A stretch of DNA of 18,956 nt from DATBMY01 sp036554605 (GTDB taxonomy: Bacteria; Acidobacteriota; Blastocatellia; UBA7656), in NCBI GenBank assembly GCA_036554605.1, contig DATBMY010000396.1:1-18956 (forward strand), given 5' to 3'. This document shows, piece after piece, positions 7,393 to 14,138 of this stretch. The position numbers and the translations under genes are program-made. Under the pieces are notes generated by a model, which did no database searches, was not told the origin of the DNA, and was given only the letters and a program-made list of their open reading frames with translations. Numbering within the stretch: position 1 is the stretch's first letter; each line of letters starts with the position of its first letter.

Positions 7393-8133
7393 TTAATCGC
7401 CGCCCTGCCGCGAGCGCACCTGGCCTCTCTCCGTCTGGTTCATCACTTCGCTAAAGAGTATCTCGGTCAAATCCATGCCCTCGCGGCGATCGATGTCTCG
7501 TTCGAGCGTTTGAAGCCTTGTGCGCTGCCGCTCGACGCGCGAAGCGATGCGCGCCAGCTCCGTCGCATGCAGATTCTGAATCTCCGATTGCAGGCTGACG
7601 AGCTGTGCGCGAAACTCATCTTTTTGCTGCCGCTCGCTTTCGGCAATCATCTTTCCCACGAGCGCGACCATATCGGCGCGCACCTGCTCGACGGCAACGT
7701 GGCCCGGCGCATCGGTAGGTGCGCTTCGAACCTCAGATTGCGATCTGCTCCGCAACAGGTCGGCCCTCAGCGAAAAGCCGTCGCGGTCGATGCTTACCTC
7801 TGTGCCAAGAACGGCCAGCACAACCAAGATCATCGCCGAAGCGGTCGCAAGCTTTGCCCATAGCGGCGCCGCCGCGAGCAGTTCTTTCATCGCGGCAAGG
7901 AAAGCTCTTTTTTGCGGCCCGGCCACAATCTTCATCATCGGCATGTCTTCAAGCTGCCAATGCTGAAGCATTCCGCGCACGCGGTTAAAGCCGGCTATCT
8001 CGCCGCTGCAAGTGGCGCACTCTTTGATATGCGCTTCGACCGCGCGGGCTTCTTCGGACGTGGCCTCGCTGTAGAGATACGAGACCAGCGCCTCGCGCAT
8101 GTTGCAATCCGGGGTCTTTTCTCTCTCCGTCAT
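7393..8133 (-). CDS. Anti-sigma factor with zinc-finger (zf-HC2-like) domain
   Basis: A 246-residue membrane protein encoded directly downstream of an ECF sigma factor. The N-terminal cytoplasmic part has the zinc-binding anti-sigma pattern: C10 followed by H35-x3-C39-x2-C42 (AHIKECATC). One transmembrane helix follows at about residues 91-110 (LATASAMILVVLAVLG). The C-terminal part is a long, charged, probably coiled-coil segment (residues about 150-230). By analogy with zinc-containing anti-sigma factors, the N-terminal domain should hold the sigma factor inactive until an envelope or redox signal is received. ATG 8133 is chosen; GTG 8148 is an alternative giving five more residues. The gap to the sigma stop is 19 bases, or 4 with the GTG start, so the pair is co-transcribed. 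The stop lies close to the MITE-like element. Confidence 0.82.
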   Translation of the reverse strand: MTEREKTPDCNMREALVSYLYSEATSEEARAVEAHIKECATCSGEIAGFNRVRGMLQHWQLEDMPMMKIVAGPQKRAFLAAMKELLAAAPLWAKLATASAMILVVLAVLGTEVSIDRDGFSLRADLLRSRSQSEVRSAPTDAPGHVAVEQVRADMVALVGKMIAESERQQKDEFRAQLVSLQSEIQNLHATELARIASRVERQRTRLQTLERDIDRREGMDLTEILFSEVMNQTERGQVRSRQGGD

Positions 8134-8152
8134 TTTGCTACCGCTCACTTTC

Positions 8153-8737
8153 TCACACGGCGCCGCGTAAATGCTCCAGCCTCTTTCTAAGTTCGGCCAG
8201 CCCCGTGTACATCCTGGTCTTGACCGTCGAGACGGGAATGCTGAGAATCTCGGCTATCTCCGAAAACTTCAGCCCCTCGTACTCCTTCATTATTATCACC
8301 TGCCGCATCTCGGCCGGGATCGCCTGCAGCGCGCGCCTTACGTGGAGCGTGATCTGCTGTTGCTGTATGTTGCTCCCGAGGTCGTCAAGGGCGGCGGCTA
8401 TCTCTATGCCGCTATCTTCTCTCTGCCCCTCTATTGAAACCGTTCCCCTGGCCCGGCCACGCAACTTCGTGTTGCAGATGTTGAGAGCGATGCGGTAAAT
8501 CCAGGATGAAAACTTCGCTTCGCCCCGGAACTTCGACAAGTTGCGATAGGCTGAAAGGAACGTCTCCTGCGTCGCGTCCCTGGCCTCTTCGTCGCGGCCC
8601 AGCATCCTGAGCGTCAGGCCATATATCTGCCGCTCCCAGCGCCGGACAAGCATATTGAATGCTTCCGGCTCGCCCCCAAGCGTCTGCTCTATGATTTGAG
8701 AATCGCTCAGTTCCAAGTCGATACCCGCGCCACCCAT
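8153..8737 (-). CDS. ECF (RpoE-like) RNA polymerase sigma factor
   Basis: A 194-residue sigma-70 family factor of the extracytoplasmic-function type. Region 2 covers roughly residues 25-95, with DEEARDATQETFLSAYRNL and FSSWIYRIALNICNTKLR, the core-binding and -10 recognition elements. Region 4 covers about residues 130-188, with LPAEMRQ-type spacing (IPAEMRQVIIMKEYEGL) and the helix-turn-helix FSEIAEILSIPVSTVKTRM. There is no region 1 or 3, as expected for ECF factors. It binds core RNA polymerase and redirects it to a small regulon. The anti-sigma gene lies immediately downstream in the same operon. ATG 8737 has only a weak ribosome binding site. The 133-base spacer to divergent ispE should carry its promoter; TATACT (reverse complement of 8768-8773) is a possible -10, without a convincing -35. 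Confidence 0.93.
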   Translation of the reverse strand: MGGAGIDLELSDSQIIEQTLGGEPEAFNMLVRRWERQIYGLTLRMLGRDEEARDATQETFLSAYRNLSKFRGEAKFSSWIYRIALNICNTKLRGRARGTVSIEGQREDSGIEIAAALDDLGSNIQQQQITLHVRRALQAIPAEMRQVIIMKEYEGLKFSEIAEILSIPVSTVKTRMYTGLAELRKRLEHLRGAV

Positions 8738-8814
8738 CCGAGGATCGGCTATCCATCCGCTTCAGTTAGTATAGACTCTCTGGAGGCCGGAAAAGTCTGA
8801 AAAATACGAGGAGC

Positions 8815-8841
8815 CCGCGCTCGCGCGCGGCCCCGCTTTGT
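8815..8841 (+). other. GC-rich hairpin with T-rich tail upstream of ispE
   Basis: CCGCGC (8815-8820) and GCGCGG (8825-8830) form a 6-bp stem with a TCGC loop, followed shortly by CGCTTTGTTTTAA. It looks like a weak intrinsic terminator or attenuator on the + strand, yet no + strand gene precedes it. It lies about 40 bases before ispE, in the spacer shared with the divergent sigma-factor gene. Attenuation of ispE or chance GC-rich folding are both possible. Confidence 0.25.
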
Positions 8842-8870
8842 TTTAATATCAAACCTCATCAGGCGGCAAT

Positions 8871-9755
8871 ATGAAAATGCGACTCACGCTCAGGTCTTAT
8901 GCGAAGATCAACTGGACGCTCGACGTGCTATACCGGCGCGATGATGGCTATCACGAACTGCGCACCATATACCAAACCATCTCGATACACGACCGGCTTC
9001 ATCTGGGCGAAACCGAAGGCGCGATAGAGATAAGCTCGGACGACGAGCGCGTGCCGCTCGACGAGGCGAACCTGGCCTACAAGGCGGCCGCCCTGCTGCG
9101 CCGCGAGGCGCGATTGACCAGGGGAGCCCATATACATATAGAGAAGCGAATACCGGTGGCGGCCGGGCTCGGCGGAGGCTCTTCGAACGCGGCCGCGACG
9201 CTCATAGGGCTGGCGCGACTCTGGCAGATCGAGCCGGATCAATCTATGCTCACGCGGCTGGCGATGCAGCTAGGGTCGGACGTGCCCTTCTTTCTGGTCG
9301 GCGGCACGGCGCTCGGCGTGGGGCGAGGCGAGGAAGTCTACCCGATTGAAGAGGCGAGATGCGAGAACCTGCTTATGGTAAACCCGGGAGTTGCGGTCCC
9401 TACCGCCGGCGCATATGCAAGGCTTTCCCGGTTGACAAGGTGTGATGCCGACCGTATCATGCCCTTTACTTTATTTGCCGCTAAAGCCATCCGTGAGCTA
9501 CCGCTTGCGGCCAGTAACGACCTTGAGGATGTGGTTGCTGCCGCTCATCCTGAAATCGCGGAAGTCAAACGAAGGCTTCTGGCCCTCGGCGCGCGGCGCG
9601 CGTTGATGAGTGGAAGCGGCGCGACTCTCTTTGCGGTCTTTGATAATTCGGAGCTTGTAAAGCGGGCGCTCAACGAGGCGCGCGCCGCCGGGTGGTGGGC
9701 CGCGCCGGCCTCGACCATAGATCGTAATGGATATTGGAATACGCTGTTTTATTGA
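8871..9755 (+). CDS. ispE: IspE, 4-diphosphocytidyl-2-C-methyl-D-erythritol kinase
   Basis: A 294-residue GHMP-family kinase of the non-mevalonate (MEP) isoprenoid pathway. It phosphorylates the 2-hydroxyl of CDP-methylerythritol with ATP in the cytosol. Seen in order: the AKINWTLDV start with conserved K12, RRDDGYHELRT substrate loop, GHMP glycine-rich ATP loop PVAAGLGGGSSNAAA (95-109), LGSDVPFFL with catalytic-type D137, and the C-terminal MSGSGATLFAVF. Length is normal. ATG 8871 has AGGCGG five bases upstream; ATG 8877 is a less well placed alternative. The gene is followed by a tRNA-Gln gene and prs, an arrangement conserved in several phyla. It indicates that the organism uses the MEP pathway. 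Confidence 0.96.
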   Translation: MKMRLTLRSYAKINWTLDVLYRRDDGYHELRTIYQTISIHDRLHLGETEGAIEISSDDERVPLDEANLAYKAAALLRREARLTRGAHIHIEKRIPVAAGLGGGSSNAAATLIGLARLWQIEPDQSMLTRLAMQLGSDVPFFLVGGTALGVGRGEEVYPIEEARCENLLMVNPGVAVPTAGAYARLSRLTRCDADRIMPFTLFAAKAIRELPLAASNDLEDVVAAAHPEIAEVKRRLLALGARRALMSGSGATLFAVFDNSELVKRALNEARAAGWWAAPASTIDRNGYWNTLFY

Positions 9756-9799
9756 ATCTCATTTCTGTATATATATTGAAAGCTATTATTTGATGGTGC

Positions 9800-9874
<75 letters not shown>

Positions 9875-9880
9875 GATAAT

Positions 9881-9954
9881 GAGGACCGAGCGATGAGGAC
9901 TGAGTGTTTTATGATTCACTCTGTTCTCGATCCTTCGCTCCTCATCGCTTTCTT
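9881..9954. repeat. Imperfect hairpin repeat between tRNA-Gln and prs
   Basis: The exact inverted pair AGCGATGAGGA (9889-9899) and TCCTCATCGCT (9939-9949) encloses an inner pair GAGTG (9902-9906) and CACTC (9917-9921). The purine-rich GAGGAC motif recurs in the left arm. It fills nearly all of the tRNA-prs spacer and ends just before the prs ribosome binding site. There is no T-run of terminator type. Its GATGAGGA-rich arms resemble the repeat at 17814-17882. Confidence 0.5.
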
Positions 9955-9965
9955 GTGGAGGCGAC

Positions 9966-10928
9966 GTGGGCATCGAGGGGCATAAGAACGGCAATATAAA
10001 GGTCTTCTCCGGAAACGCCAACAGGGCGCTCGCGGAGGAGATTTGCCAGCATCTTAAAATTGAGTTTGGGCAGGCCCAGATAGGCAGGTTCACCGACGGC
10101 GAGTTCAACTTCCAGATTATGGAGAATGTTCGCGGTCAGGATTGTTTTATAGTTCAGCCGACCTGCCCGCCGGTCGATTCGAACCTGATGGAGCTGCTGA
10201 TAATGCTCGACGCGTTTCGGCGCTCGTCGGCCAAGCGAATAACCGCGGTCATCCCATACTACGGCTATGCGCGCAAGGACCGGAAGGACCGGCCGAGAGT
10301 TCCTATCTCGTCCAAGCTCATTGCCAATCTCATATCGGAAGCGGGCGCCGACCGCGTGCTGCTGTTCGATCTGCACGCCGGGCAGATTCAAGGGTTCTTT
10401 GACATACCGGCCGATCACCTGTTCGCCGCGCCGGTCCTGGTGAGCTATTTTCAAGACCTGGACCTGCCTCGCCTGACGGTGGTGGCGCCTGACGCCGGGG
10501 GCGTTGAGCGAGCCCGAGCCTATGCAAAACGGCTCGATGCCGAGCTGGCGATAATCGACAAGCGGCGCGATTACGACCGGCTCGGCGAAGTCGAGGTGCT
10601 GCACGTCGTAGGCGACGTTGAGGGGCGAACGACCCTTATCATCGACGACATGATCGACACGGCCGGCACTCTGGTGAAGGCCGCCGAGGCGCTCAAACGC
10701 AACGGCGCGGATACGGTCTATGCGTCCGCCACGCACGCGGTATTCAGCGGGCCGGCCGTCGAGCGCATAGACGCATCGCCGCTCAAAGAGGTGGTCGTGA
10801 CAAATTCGATCCCGGCCGAGCGCGCCTGCCGCTCGCCGAAGGTCAAGTGCCTGAGCGTGGCGAGGCTTTTGGCCGATGCTATATTGTCGATACACGACGA
10901 GACTTCGGTCAGCAAGTTATTTATATAG
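9966..10928 (+). CDS. prs: Prs, ribose-phosphate pyrophosphokinase (PRPP synthetase)
   Basis: A 320-residue enzyme that transfers pyrophosphate from ATP to ribose-5-phosphate, making PRPP for nucleotide, histidine, tryptophan and NAD synthesis. Class I features are all present: KVFSGNANRALAEEI at the start, GRFTDGEFNFQIMENVRG, the flexible-loop segment YYGYARKDRKDRPRVPIS (98-115), LFDLHAGQIQGFFDIPADH with H137, K199-R200 in the catalytic loop, and the PRPP-binding DDMIDTAGT at 227-235. Length is standard. The start is GTG 9966, with GTGGAGG close upstream. The rplY start lies 17 bases after the stop, so the two are likely one transcript. Confidence 0.96.
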   Translation: MGIEGHKNGNIKVFSGNANRALAEEICQHLKIEFGQAQIGRFTDGEFNFQIMENVRGQDCFIVQPTCPPVDSNLMELLIMLDAFRRSSAKRITAVIPYYGYARKDRKDRPRVPISSKLIANLISEAGADRVLLFDLHAGQIQGFFDIPADHLFAAPVLVSYFQDLDLPRLTVVAPDAGGVERARAYAKRLDAELAIIDKRRDYDRLGEVEVLHVVGDVEGRTTLIIDDMIDTAGTLVKAAEALKRNGADTVYASATHAVFSGPAVERIDASPLKEVVVTNSIPAERACRSPKVKCLSVARLLADAILSIHDETSVSKLFI

Positions 10929-10945
10929 ATTTGGGAGTCGCGAAT

Positions 10946-11614
10946 ATGATTAAGGACATAACATTGAATTCCATCAAGCGCGAGGGGGTTGGCAAAGGCT
11001 ACAACCGTCGCTTGAGGGCGCAGGGCATGATTCCCGTCGCCGTCTATGGCGAAGGACAGGAAGCCGTGGCGGTCGCGGTAAACGCAAAAGAGCTTGCCAC
11101 GATCATGCGCTCAGATACCGGCCATAATACGATCTTCAAACTCGCCTTCCCGTCGGAAAACGGCGCCGAGCCGGCCACGGTCATTGTCAAAGACTGGCAG
11201 ATTGATCCGGTCAAAGGACGATTGCTGCATGCCGACCTGCTGCGGCTTTCGATGACCGAGGTCACACGCGTCAGCGTGTCGGTTGAAATTGTGGGCGAGC
11301 CGACGGGCGTGAAGCTCGAAGGCGGTATACTGGAAATACAGTTGCGCGAGGTCGATGTCGAGTGCCTGCCCGGCGATATACCCGAGCATTTAGCCGTCGA
11401 CGTATCGGCGCTCAATGTCGGCGACCACGTCACGGTCGCGGATCTTACCTACGACCGCGATAAAGTGAAAGTGCTCGCGGACGAAAACCAGATAGTTGCC
11501 GGCGTATCGGCTCCGCGCATAGTGGAGGAGGCGGCGCCCGCGGCCGTCGAGGCGGAGGCCGAGGCGACCGCCGAGCCCGAAGTTATCAAGAAGGGCAAGG
11601 CCGAAGAAGAATAG
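10946..11614 (+). CDS. rplY: Ribosomal protein bL25, long (CTC/TL5) form
   Basis: A 222-residue long-form L25. The N-terminal domain (about residues 1-95, beginning MIKDITLNSIKREGVGKGYN and containing RLRAQGMIPVAVYGEG) binds 5S rRNA. The second domain (about 96-190, with SVSVEIVGEPTGVKLEGG and GDIPEHLAVDVSALNVGDHV) is the TL5/CTC-type beta domain. The final roughly 30 residues are rich in alanine and glutamate and end KKGKAEEE. ATG 10946 follows TGGGAG by eight bases. An upstream in-frame extension would overlap prs and is not needed. A hairpin repeat separates it from pth. Confidence 0.94.
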   Translation: MIKDITLNSIKREGVGKGYNRRLRAQGMIPVAVYGEGQEAVAVAVNAKELATIMRSDTGHNTIFKLAFPSENGAEPATVIVKDWQIDPVKGRLLHADLLRLSMTEVTRVSVSVEIVGEPTGVKLEGGILEIQLREVDVECLPGDIPEHLAVDVSALNVGDHVTVADLTYDRDKVKVLADENQIVAGVSAPRIVEEAAPAAVEAEAEATAEPEVIKKGKAEEE

Positions 11615-11722
11615 GAGTCAGGGGCCGGGGTCAGGGATCAGGGATCTGGAATGTGATATTTGAGGTTTCATATTCCAGATGCTCCTGCCCTGACCCCTGG
11701 CTCCCGACCCCTGATCCCTGAG
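11615..11722. repeat. Long GC-rich hairpin repeat between rplY and pth
   Basis: The core is the exact inverted pair ATCTGGAAT (11644-11652) and ATTCCAGAT (11672-11680) around a 19-base AT-rich loop. Outside it lie runs of GGTCAGGG/GGGATCAGGG on the left and their near-complements (CCCTGACCCC, CCCTGATCCC) on the right. The whole spacer, about 108 bases, is one imperfect hairpin. It begins directly after the rplY stop and ends two bases before the pth ATG, so pth has no ordinary Shine-Dalgarno sequence. A similar element lies at 13163-13287. Confidence 0.65.
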
Positions 11723-11724
11723 TT

Positions 11725-12327
11725 ATGAAGCTGATAGTGGGGCTCGGGAATCCGGGGCGAGAGTATGAAGCGACCCGGCATAACCTTGGCTTTATGGTCA
11801 TTGACAGGCTGGCCGAGCGCGCGGGCGTGAGGCGCTTCCGCGATGAAGCAGGCGCAAAAGTCGCCGAGGCCATGATCGCGGGCGAGCGCGCGCTGCTCGT
11901 GAAACCGCAGACCTATATGAACCTGAGCGGAAATGCCGTCCGCCCGCTGCTCGAAAAATACGGCGGCGGCGCGACGAGCGAATTGATCGTCGTCGTCGAT
12001 GACGTGGCGCTCGCAAGCGGGATCATACGGGTGAGGGCGCGTGGAAGCGCGGGCGGGCAGAAAGGGCTCAAATCAATTATTGAGCGGCTCGGCACCGAAG
12101 GATTCTCCCGCGTCCGGCTCGGCATAAAGCCTGATCACGCGGTCAGCGATCTTCCGGCATTTGTGCTTTCCGATATTCCTCGGCGCGAGCGCGCGTCGTT
12201 GGACGAGATGCTGGACCGGGCTTCGGATGCCGTGGAGACGATTGTCGGCGAAGGCGTCGAGCGCGCGATGTCGCGCTTCAACGAGCGGCAGAAGTTGTCC
12301 GCGGTCGATGACCGGCCCGCCGATTAA
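11725..12327 (+). CDS. pth: Peptidyl-tRNA hydrolase
   Basis: A 200-residue Pth that cleaves the ester bond of peptidyl-tRNA released from stalled ribosomes, recycling tRNA in the cytosol. Seen are GLGNPGREYEATRHNLGF with N9 and catalytic H19, KPQTYMNLSGNAV with N66, VVVDDVAL with D92/D93, and the RARGSAGGQKGLKSII segment. The usual GGHNGL in that segment is GGQKGL (Q112-K113), a change in residues that contact the tRNA substrate in the E. coli enzyme. ATG 11725 has no Shine-Dalgarno; the repeat hairpin ends just before it. The ychF gene often found after pth is absent, and rpsF follows after a 138-base leader. Confidence 0.94.
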   Translation: MKLIVGLGNPGREYEATRHNLGFMVIDRLAERAGVRRFRDEAGAKVAEAMIAGERALLVKPQTYMNLSGNAVRPLLEKYGGGATSELIVVVDDVALASGIIRVRARGSAGGQKGLKSIIERLGTEGFSRVRLGIKPDHAVSDLPAFVLSDIPRRERASLDEMLDRASDAVETIVGEGVERAMSRFNERQKLSAVDDRPAD

Positions 12328-12383
12328 AGCCGGTCGACGGTCGATACCGCGCATTGTTCTTTCTCATTGAGGTTCGATACGGA

Positions 12384-12454
12384 CCTCCTTGCTCTGGCTC
12401 GACGGCCAGGGCTTAACCGCAAGCCTCGGCTTGCGCAGTAAATCCATAAGGAGG
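12384..12454 (+). promoter_or_regulatory. Structured rpsF leader that can sequester the Shine-Dalgarno sequence
   Basis: CCTCCTT (12384-12390) is the exact complement of the rpsF Shine-Dalgarno AAGGAGG (12448-12454). Between them are two local hairpins. The first is CTCTGGC (12392-12398) with GCCAGGG (12405-12411), containing one G-U pair. The second is GCAAGC (12419-12424) with GCTTGC (12429-12434) and a CTCG loop, directly preceded by AACC. The predicted fold is a three-way junction closed by the SD/anti-SD helix. An S6:S18-responsive leader upstream of rpsF is known in bacteria; identity with that motif is not established here. Confidence 0.5.
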
Positions 12455-12465
12455 AAATCTCTCGC

Positions 12466-12882
12466 ATGAGAGTATATGAAGTCCTGTTTATAGTCGCTCC
12501 AAACACGGAAGAGGACGACGTCAACGCTTTAGTCACTCAGATGAGTGACGTCTTAACGGGCCAGGGGGCTACGATCAGCAAGGTTGATCGCATGGGCCGC
12601 CGGCGACTCGCCTACCCGATAGGAAAATTCAACGAAGGCATTTACGTAGTGCTGACGGTCGAAGGCACCGGCTCGGAGATCGCCGAGGTTGAGCGCCGCA
12701 TGCGCGTCAACGACGCGATCATTCGCTACATCACGATTCGCATAGACGAGGATCTGAAGCGAGCCGAGAAGTTCCGCGCCCGCCGAGCCGCCCGCGCGGC
12801 GGCCGGGGGTGGTCGAGGGCGCTCGCGGCAGTCCGAGCCCGCGCCGGCCGGAGTCGATGATAGCGAAGAGGAGGAAGAGTAA
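12466..12882 (+). CDS. rpsF: Ribosomal protein bS6
   Basis: A 138-residue S6, which binds the central domain of 16S rRNA in the small subunit as a heterodimer with S18. Typical segments are MRVYEVLFIVAPNTEEDDVN, KVDRMGRRRLAYPIGKFNEG and VNDAIIRYITIRIDED. The core ends near residue 100; the remaining tail is basic and alanine-rich, then acidic (DDSEEEEE). ATG 12466 is preceded by a strong AAGGAGG eleven bases upstream, which can be paired with an upstream anti-SD. The TAA stop overlaps the rpsR ATG by one base (TAATG), implying translational coupling that keeps S6 and S18 equimolar. Confidence 0.96.
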   Translation: MRVYEVLFIVAPNTEEDDVNALVTQMSDVLTGQGATISKVDRMGRRRLAYPIGKFNEGIYVVLTVEGTGSEIAEVERRMRVNDAIIRYITIRIDEDLKRAEKFRARRAARAAAGGGRGRSRQSEPAPAGVDDSEEEEE

Positions 12883-13160
12883 TGAGCAGCGAAACCAATC
12901 AAAGAGATAGAGGACCGCGACAGGGCGGGCAGGGCGGCGGACGCCGCTTCGTGCGCGCTCGCAAGTCGTGCAAGTTTTGCGCCGACCGGGTCGATTACAT
13001 CGATTACAAGGACGGGAGACTGCTTTCCTCCTACATTCCCGAACGCGGCAAGATTCTACCGCGCCGAATATCCGGTACCTGCGCGCCGCACCAGCGTATG
13101 CTCGCCTCGGCGATCAAGCGCGCCCGAAACGCAGCTATATTGCCGTTCGCAACGGACTAA
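12882..13160 (+). CDS. rpsR: Ribosomal protein bS18
   Basis: A 92-residue S18, the partner of S6 in the small ribosomal subunit platform. The core KSCKFCADRVDYIDYKDG, then LLSSYIPERGKILPRRISG and HQRMLASAIKRARNAAILPF are standard. The first 25 residues are glycine/arginine/glutamine-rich (RQGGQGGGRR). A CxxC pair (CKFC) plus GTCAPH suggests the cysteine-containing, possibly zinc-binding form; zinc binding is inference. Translation starts at ATG 12882, inside the rpsF stop codon. The usual Shine-Dalgarno is supplied by the GAGGAGGAAGAG run at the end of rpsF. A hairpin repeat follows before rplI. Confidence 0.95.
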   Translation: MSSETNQRDRGPRQGGQGGGRRFVRARKSCKFCADRVDYIDYKDGRLLSSYIPERGKILPRRISGTCAPHQRMLASAIKRARNAAILPFATD

Positions 13161-13162
13161 TA

Positions 13163-13287
13163 GAGGGGTCGGGGGCCGGGGCCGGAGGTCAGTGATTGTC
13201 ATTCAGATAGCATCTGAAATTTGAAATAGCAGATTTGAGATGCGAGATAGACTGAATCTTGACCTCCGGCCACTGATCCCTGAACAA
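13163..13287. repeat. Long hairpin repeat between rpsR and rplI
   Basis: An exact 12-bp inverted pair, GGCCGGAGGTCA (13180-13191) and TGACCTCCGGCC (13260-13271), encloses an AT-richer inner arm with near-complementary ATTCAG...CATCTGAAATTTG and its partner. The outer flanks GGGGTCGGGGGCC and CACTGATCCCTGAAC continue the same GGTCAGGG/TGATCCCTGA vocabulary seen at 11615-11722. It fills the spacer and ends just before the rplI Shine-Dalgarno (GTGAGG). No T-run follows. Confidence 0.6.
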
Positions 13288-13300
13288 GTGAGGATTACCA

Positions 13301-13903
13301 ATGGCACACATGGATGTATTGCTTAAAGAAGATGTGGATAACCTGGGGCGGCGCGGCGAGGTAGTCCGCGTGCGCTCGGGTTACGGTCGCAACTACCTTC
13401 TGCCGCAGGGGCTGGCGATTGAGGCCTCGGCCGGAAATCGCCGGATGATCGATGAGCAGAAAAAAGTGCTCGTGAAGCAGGAAGAGCGCGAGCGCTCGGC
13501 CGCTCAGGGACAGGCAGATCGTCTCGACGGTCTTGAGCTGCGATTCGAGCGAAGAGTCGGCGAGCACGGTATCCTGTACGGCTCGGTCACCGTGCTCGAC
13601 ATCGTCGAGGCTCTAAAAGAGCAGGGCTATACGATAGAGCGCCGGCGAATAAGCCTGCGCGACCACATAAAAGAGGTGGGCGACTACGACGTTGAGATCA
13701 AGCTTCACCGAGAGGTCAGGCCCGTAGTCAAGGTTAAGGTGCGAAGGCCCGGCACCGAAGAGGAGGAGGCAGCGACCGAACAGGCCGCCGCGCAACAGGC
13801 TCCGGAAGCCAGTTCTGAGCCGGTAGAAGCCTCGGCCGCGACGGCTGAAGCGGGCGCGGTGGAGGCGGCCGAGGCCGAAGAAACGAGTCAGGGCGAACAG
13901 TAA
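13301..13903 (+). CDS. rplI: Ribosomal protein bL9 with acidic C-terminal extension
   Basis: A 200-residue L9. The N-terminal rRNA-binding domain has the conserved MDVLLKEDVDNLGRRGEVV and VRSGYGRNYLLPQGLA. A helical connector (about 45-75) follows, and the C-terminal domain contains GILYGSVTVLDIVEAL and ISLRDHIKEVGDYDVEIKLH. The usual family length is near 150; the extra 50 residues are almost entirely alanine and glutamate. ATG 13301 has GTGAGG about seven bases upstream; ATG 13310 would give the more standard MDVLL start and is a possible alternative. A spacer of 235 bases with a terminator separates rplI from dnaB. Confidence 0.95.
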   Translation: MAHMDVLLKEDVDNLGRRGEVVRVRSGYGRNYLLPQGLAIEASAGNRRMIDEQKKVLVKQEERERSAAQGQADRLDGLELRFERRVGEHGILYGSVTVLDIVEALKEQGYTIERRRISLRDHIKEVGDYDVEIKLHREVRPVVKVKVRRPGTEEEEAATEQAAAQQAPEASSEPVEASAATAEAGAVEAAEAEETSQGEQ

Positions 13904-13917
13904 GAAGATAGGTTAGA

Positions 13918-13991
13918 GGCTCGCGGGCTCTGTGCCGAAAGAAAACTTATTGTAATAGATTTCTTTTAGCGCAAAGGCTAGCTTGCGAGCC
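13918..13991 (+). other. Imperfect stem-loop downstream of rplI
   Basis: GGCTCGC (13918-13924) pairs exactly with GCGAGCC (13985-13991). Inside, AAAGAAA (13938-13944) can pair with the TTTCTTT around 13970-13976. The structure lies before the better terminator at 14013-14049. It may be a further processing or termination signal; nothing else is recognised in this part of the 235-base spacer. Confidence 0.3.
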
Positions 13992-14012
13992 GCGACTCTG
14001 CTATTATCACGC

Positions 14013-14049
14013 GCGGAACGGTTGAGCGCAGCCGTTCCGCTTTCATTTT
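14013..14049 (+). terminator. Rho-independent terminator between rplI and dnaB
   Basis: GCGGAACGG (14013-14021) and CCGTTCCGC (14032-14040) form a perfect 9-bp GC-rich stem with a 10-base loop, followed at once by TTTCATTTT. It should end, at least partly, the transcript carrying the ribosomal protein genes, so dnaB probably has its own promoter in the roughly 90 bases that follow. A small AGGCG/CGCCT hairpin (14107-14122) lies just before dnaB. Confidence 0.65.
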
Positions 14050-14138
14050 GGGTGGGGTTATTCCGATTGATGCGCTTCCCACAGAACTAAAAAAACGGCC
14101 GTGAGCAGGCGCTCATACGCCTGATTGGGACTACAGCC

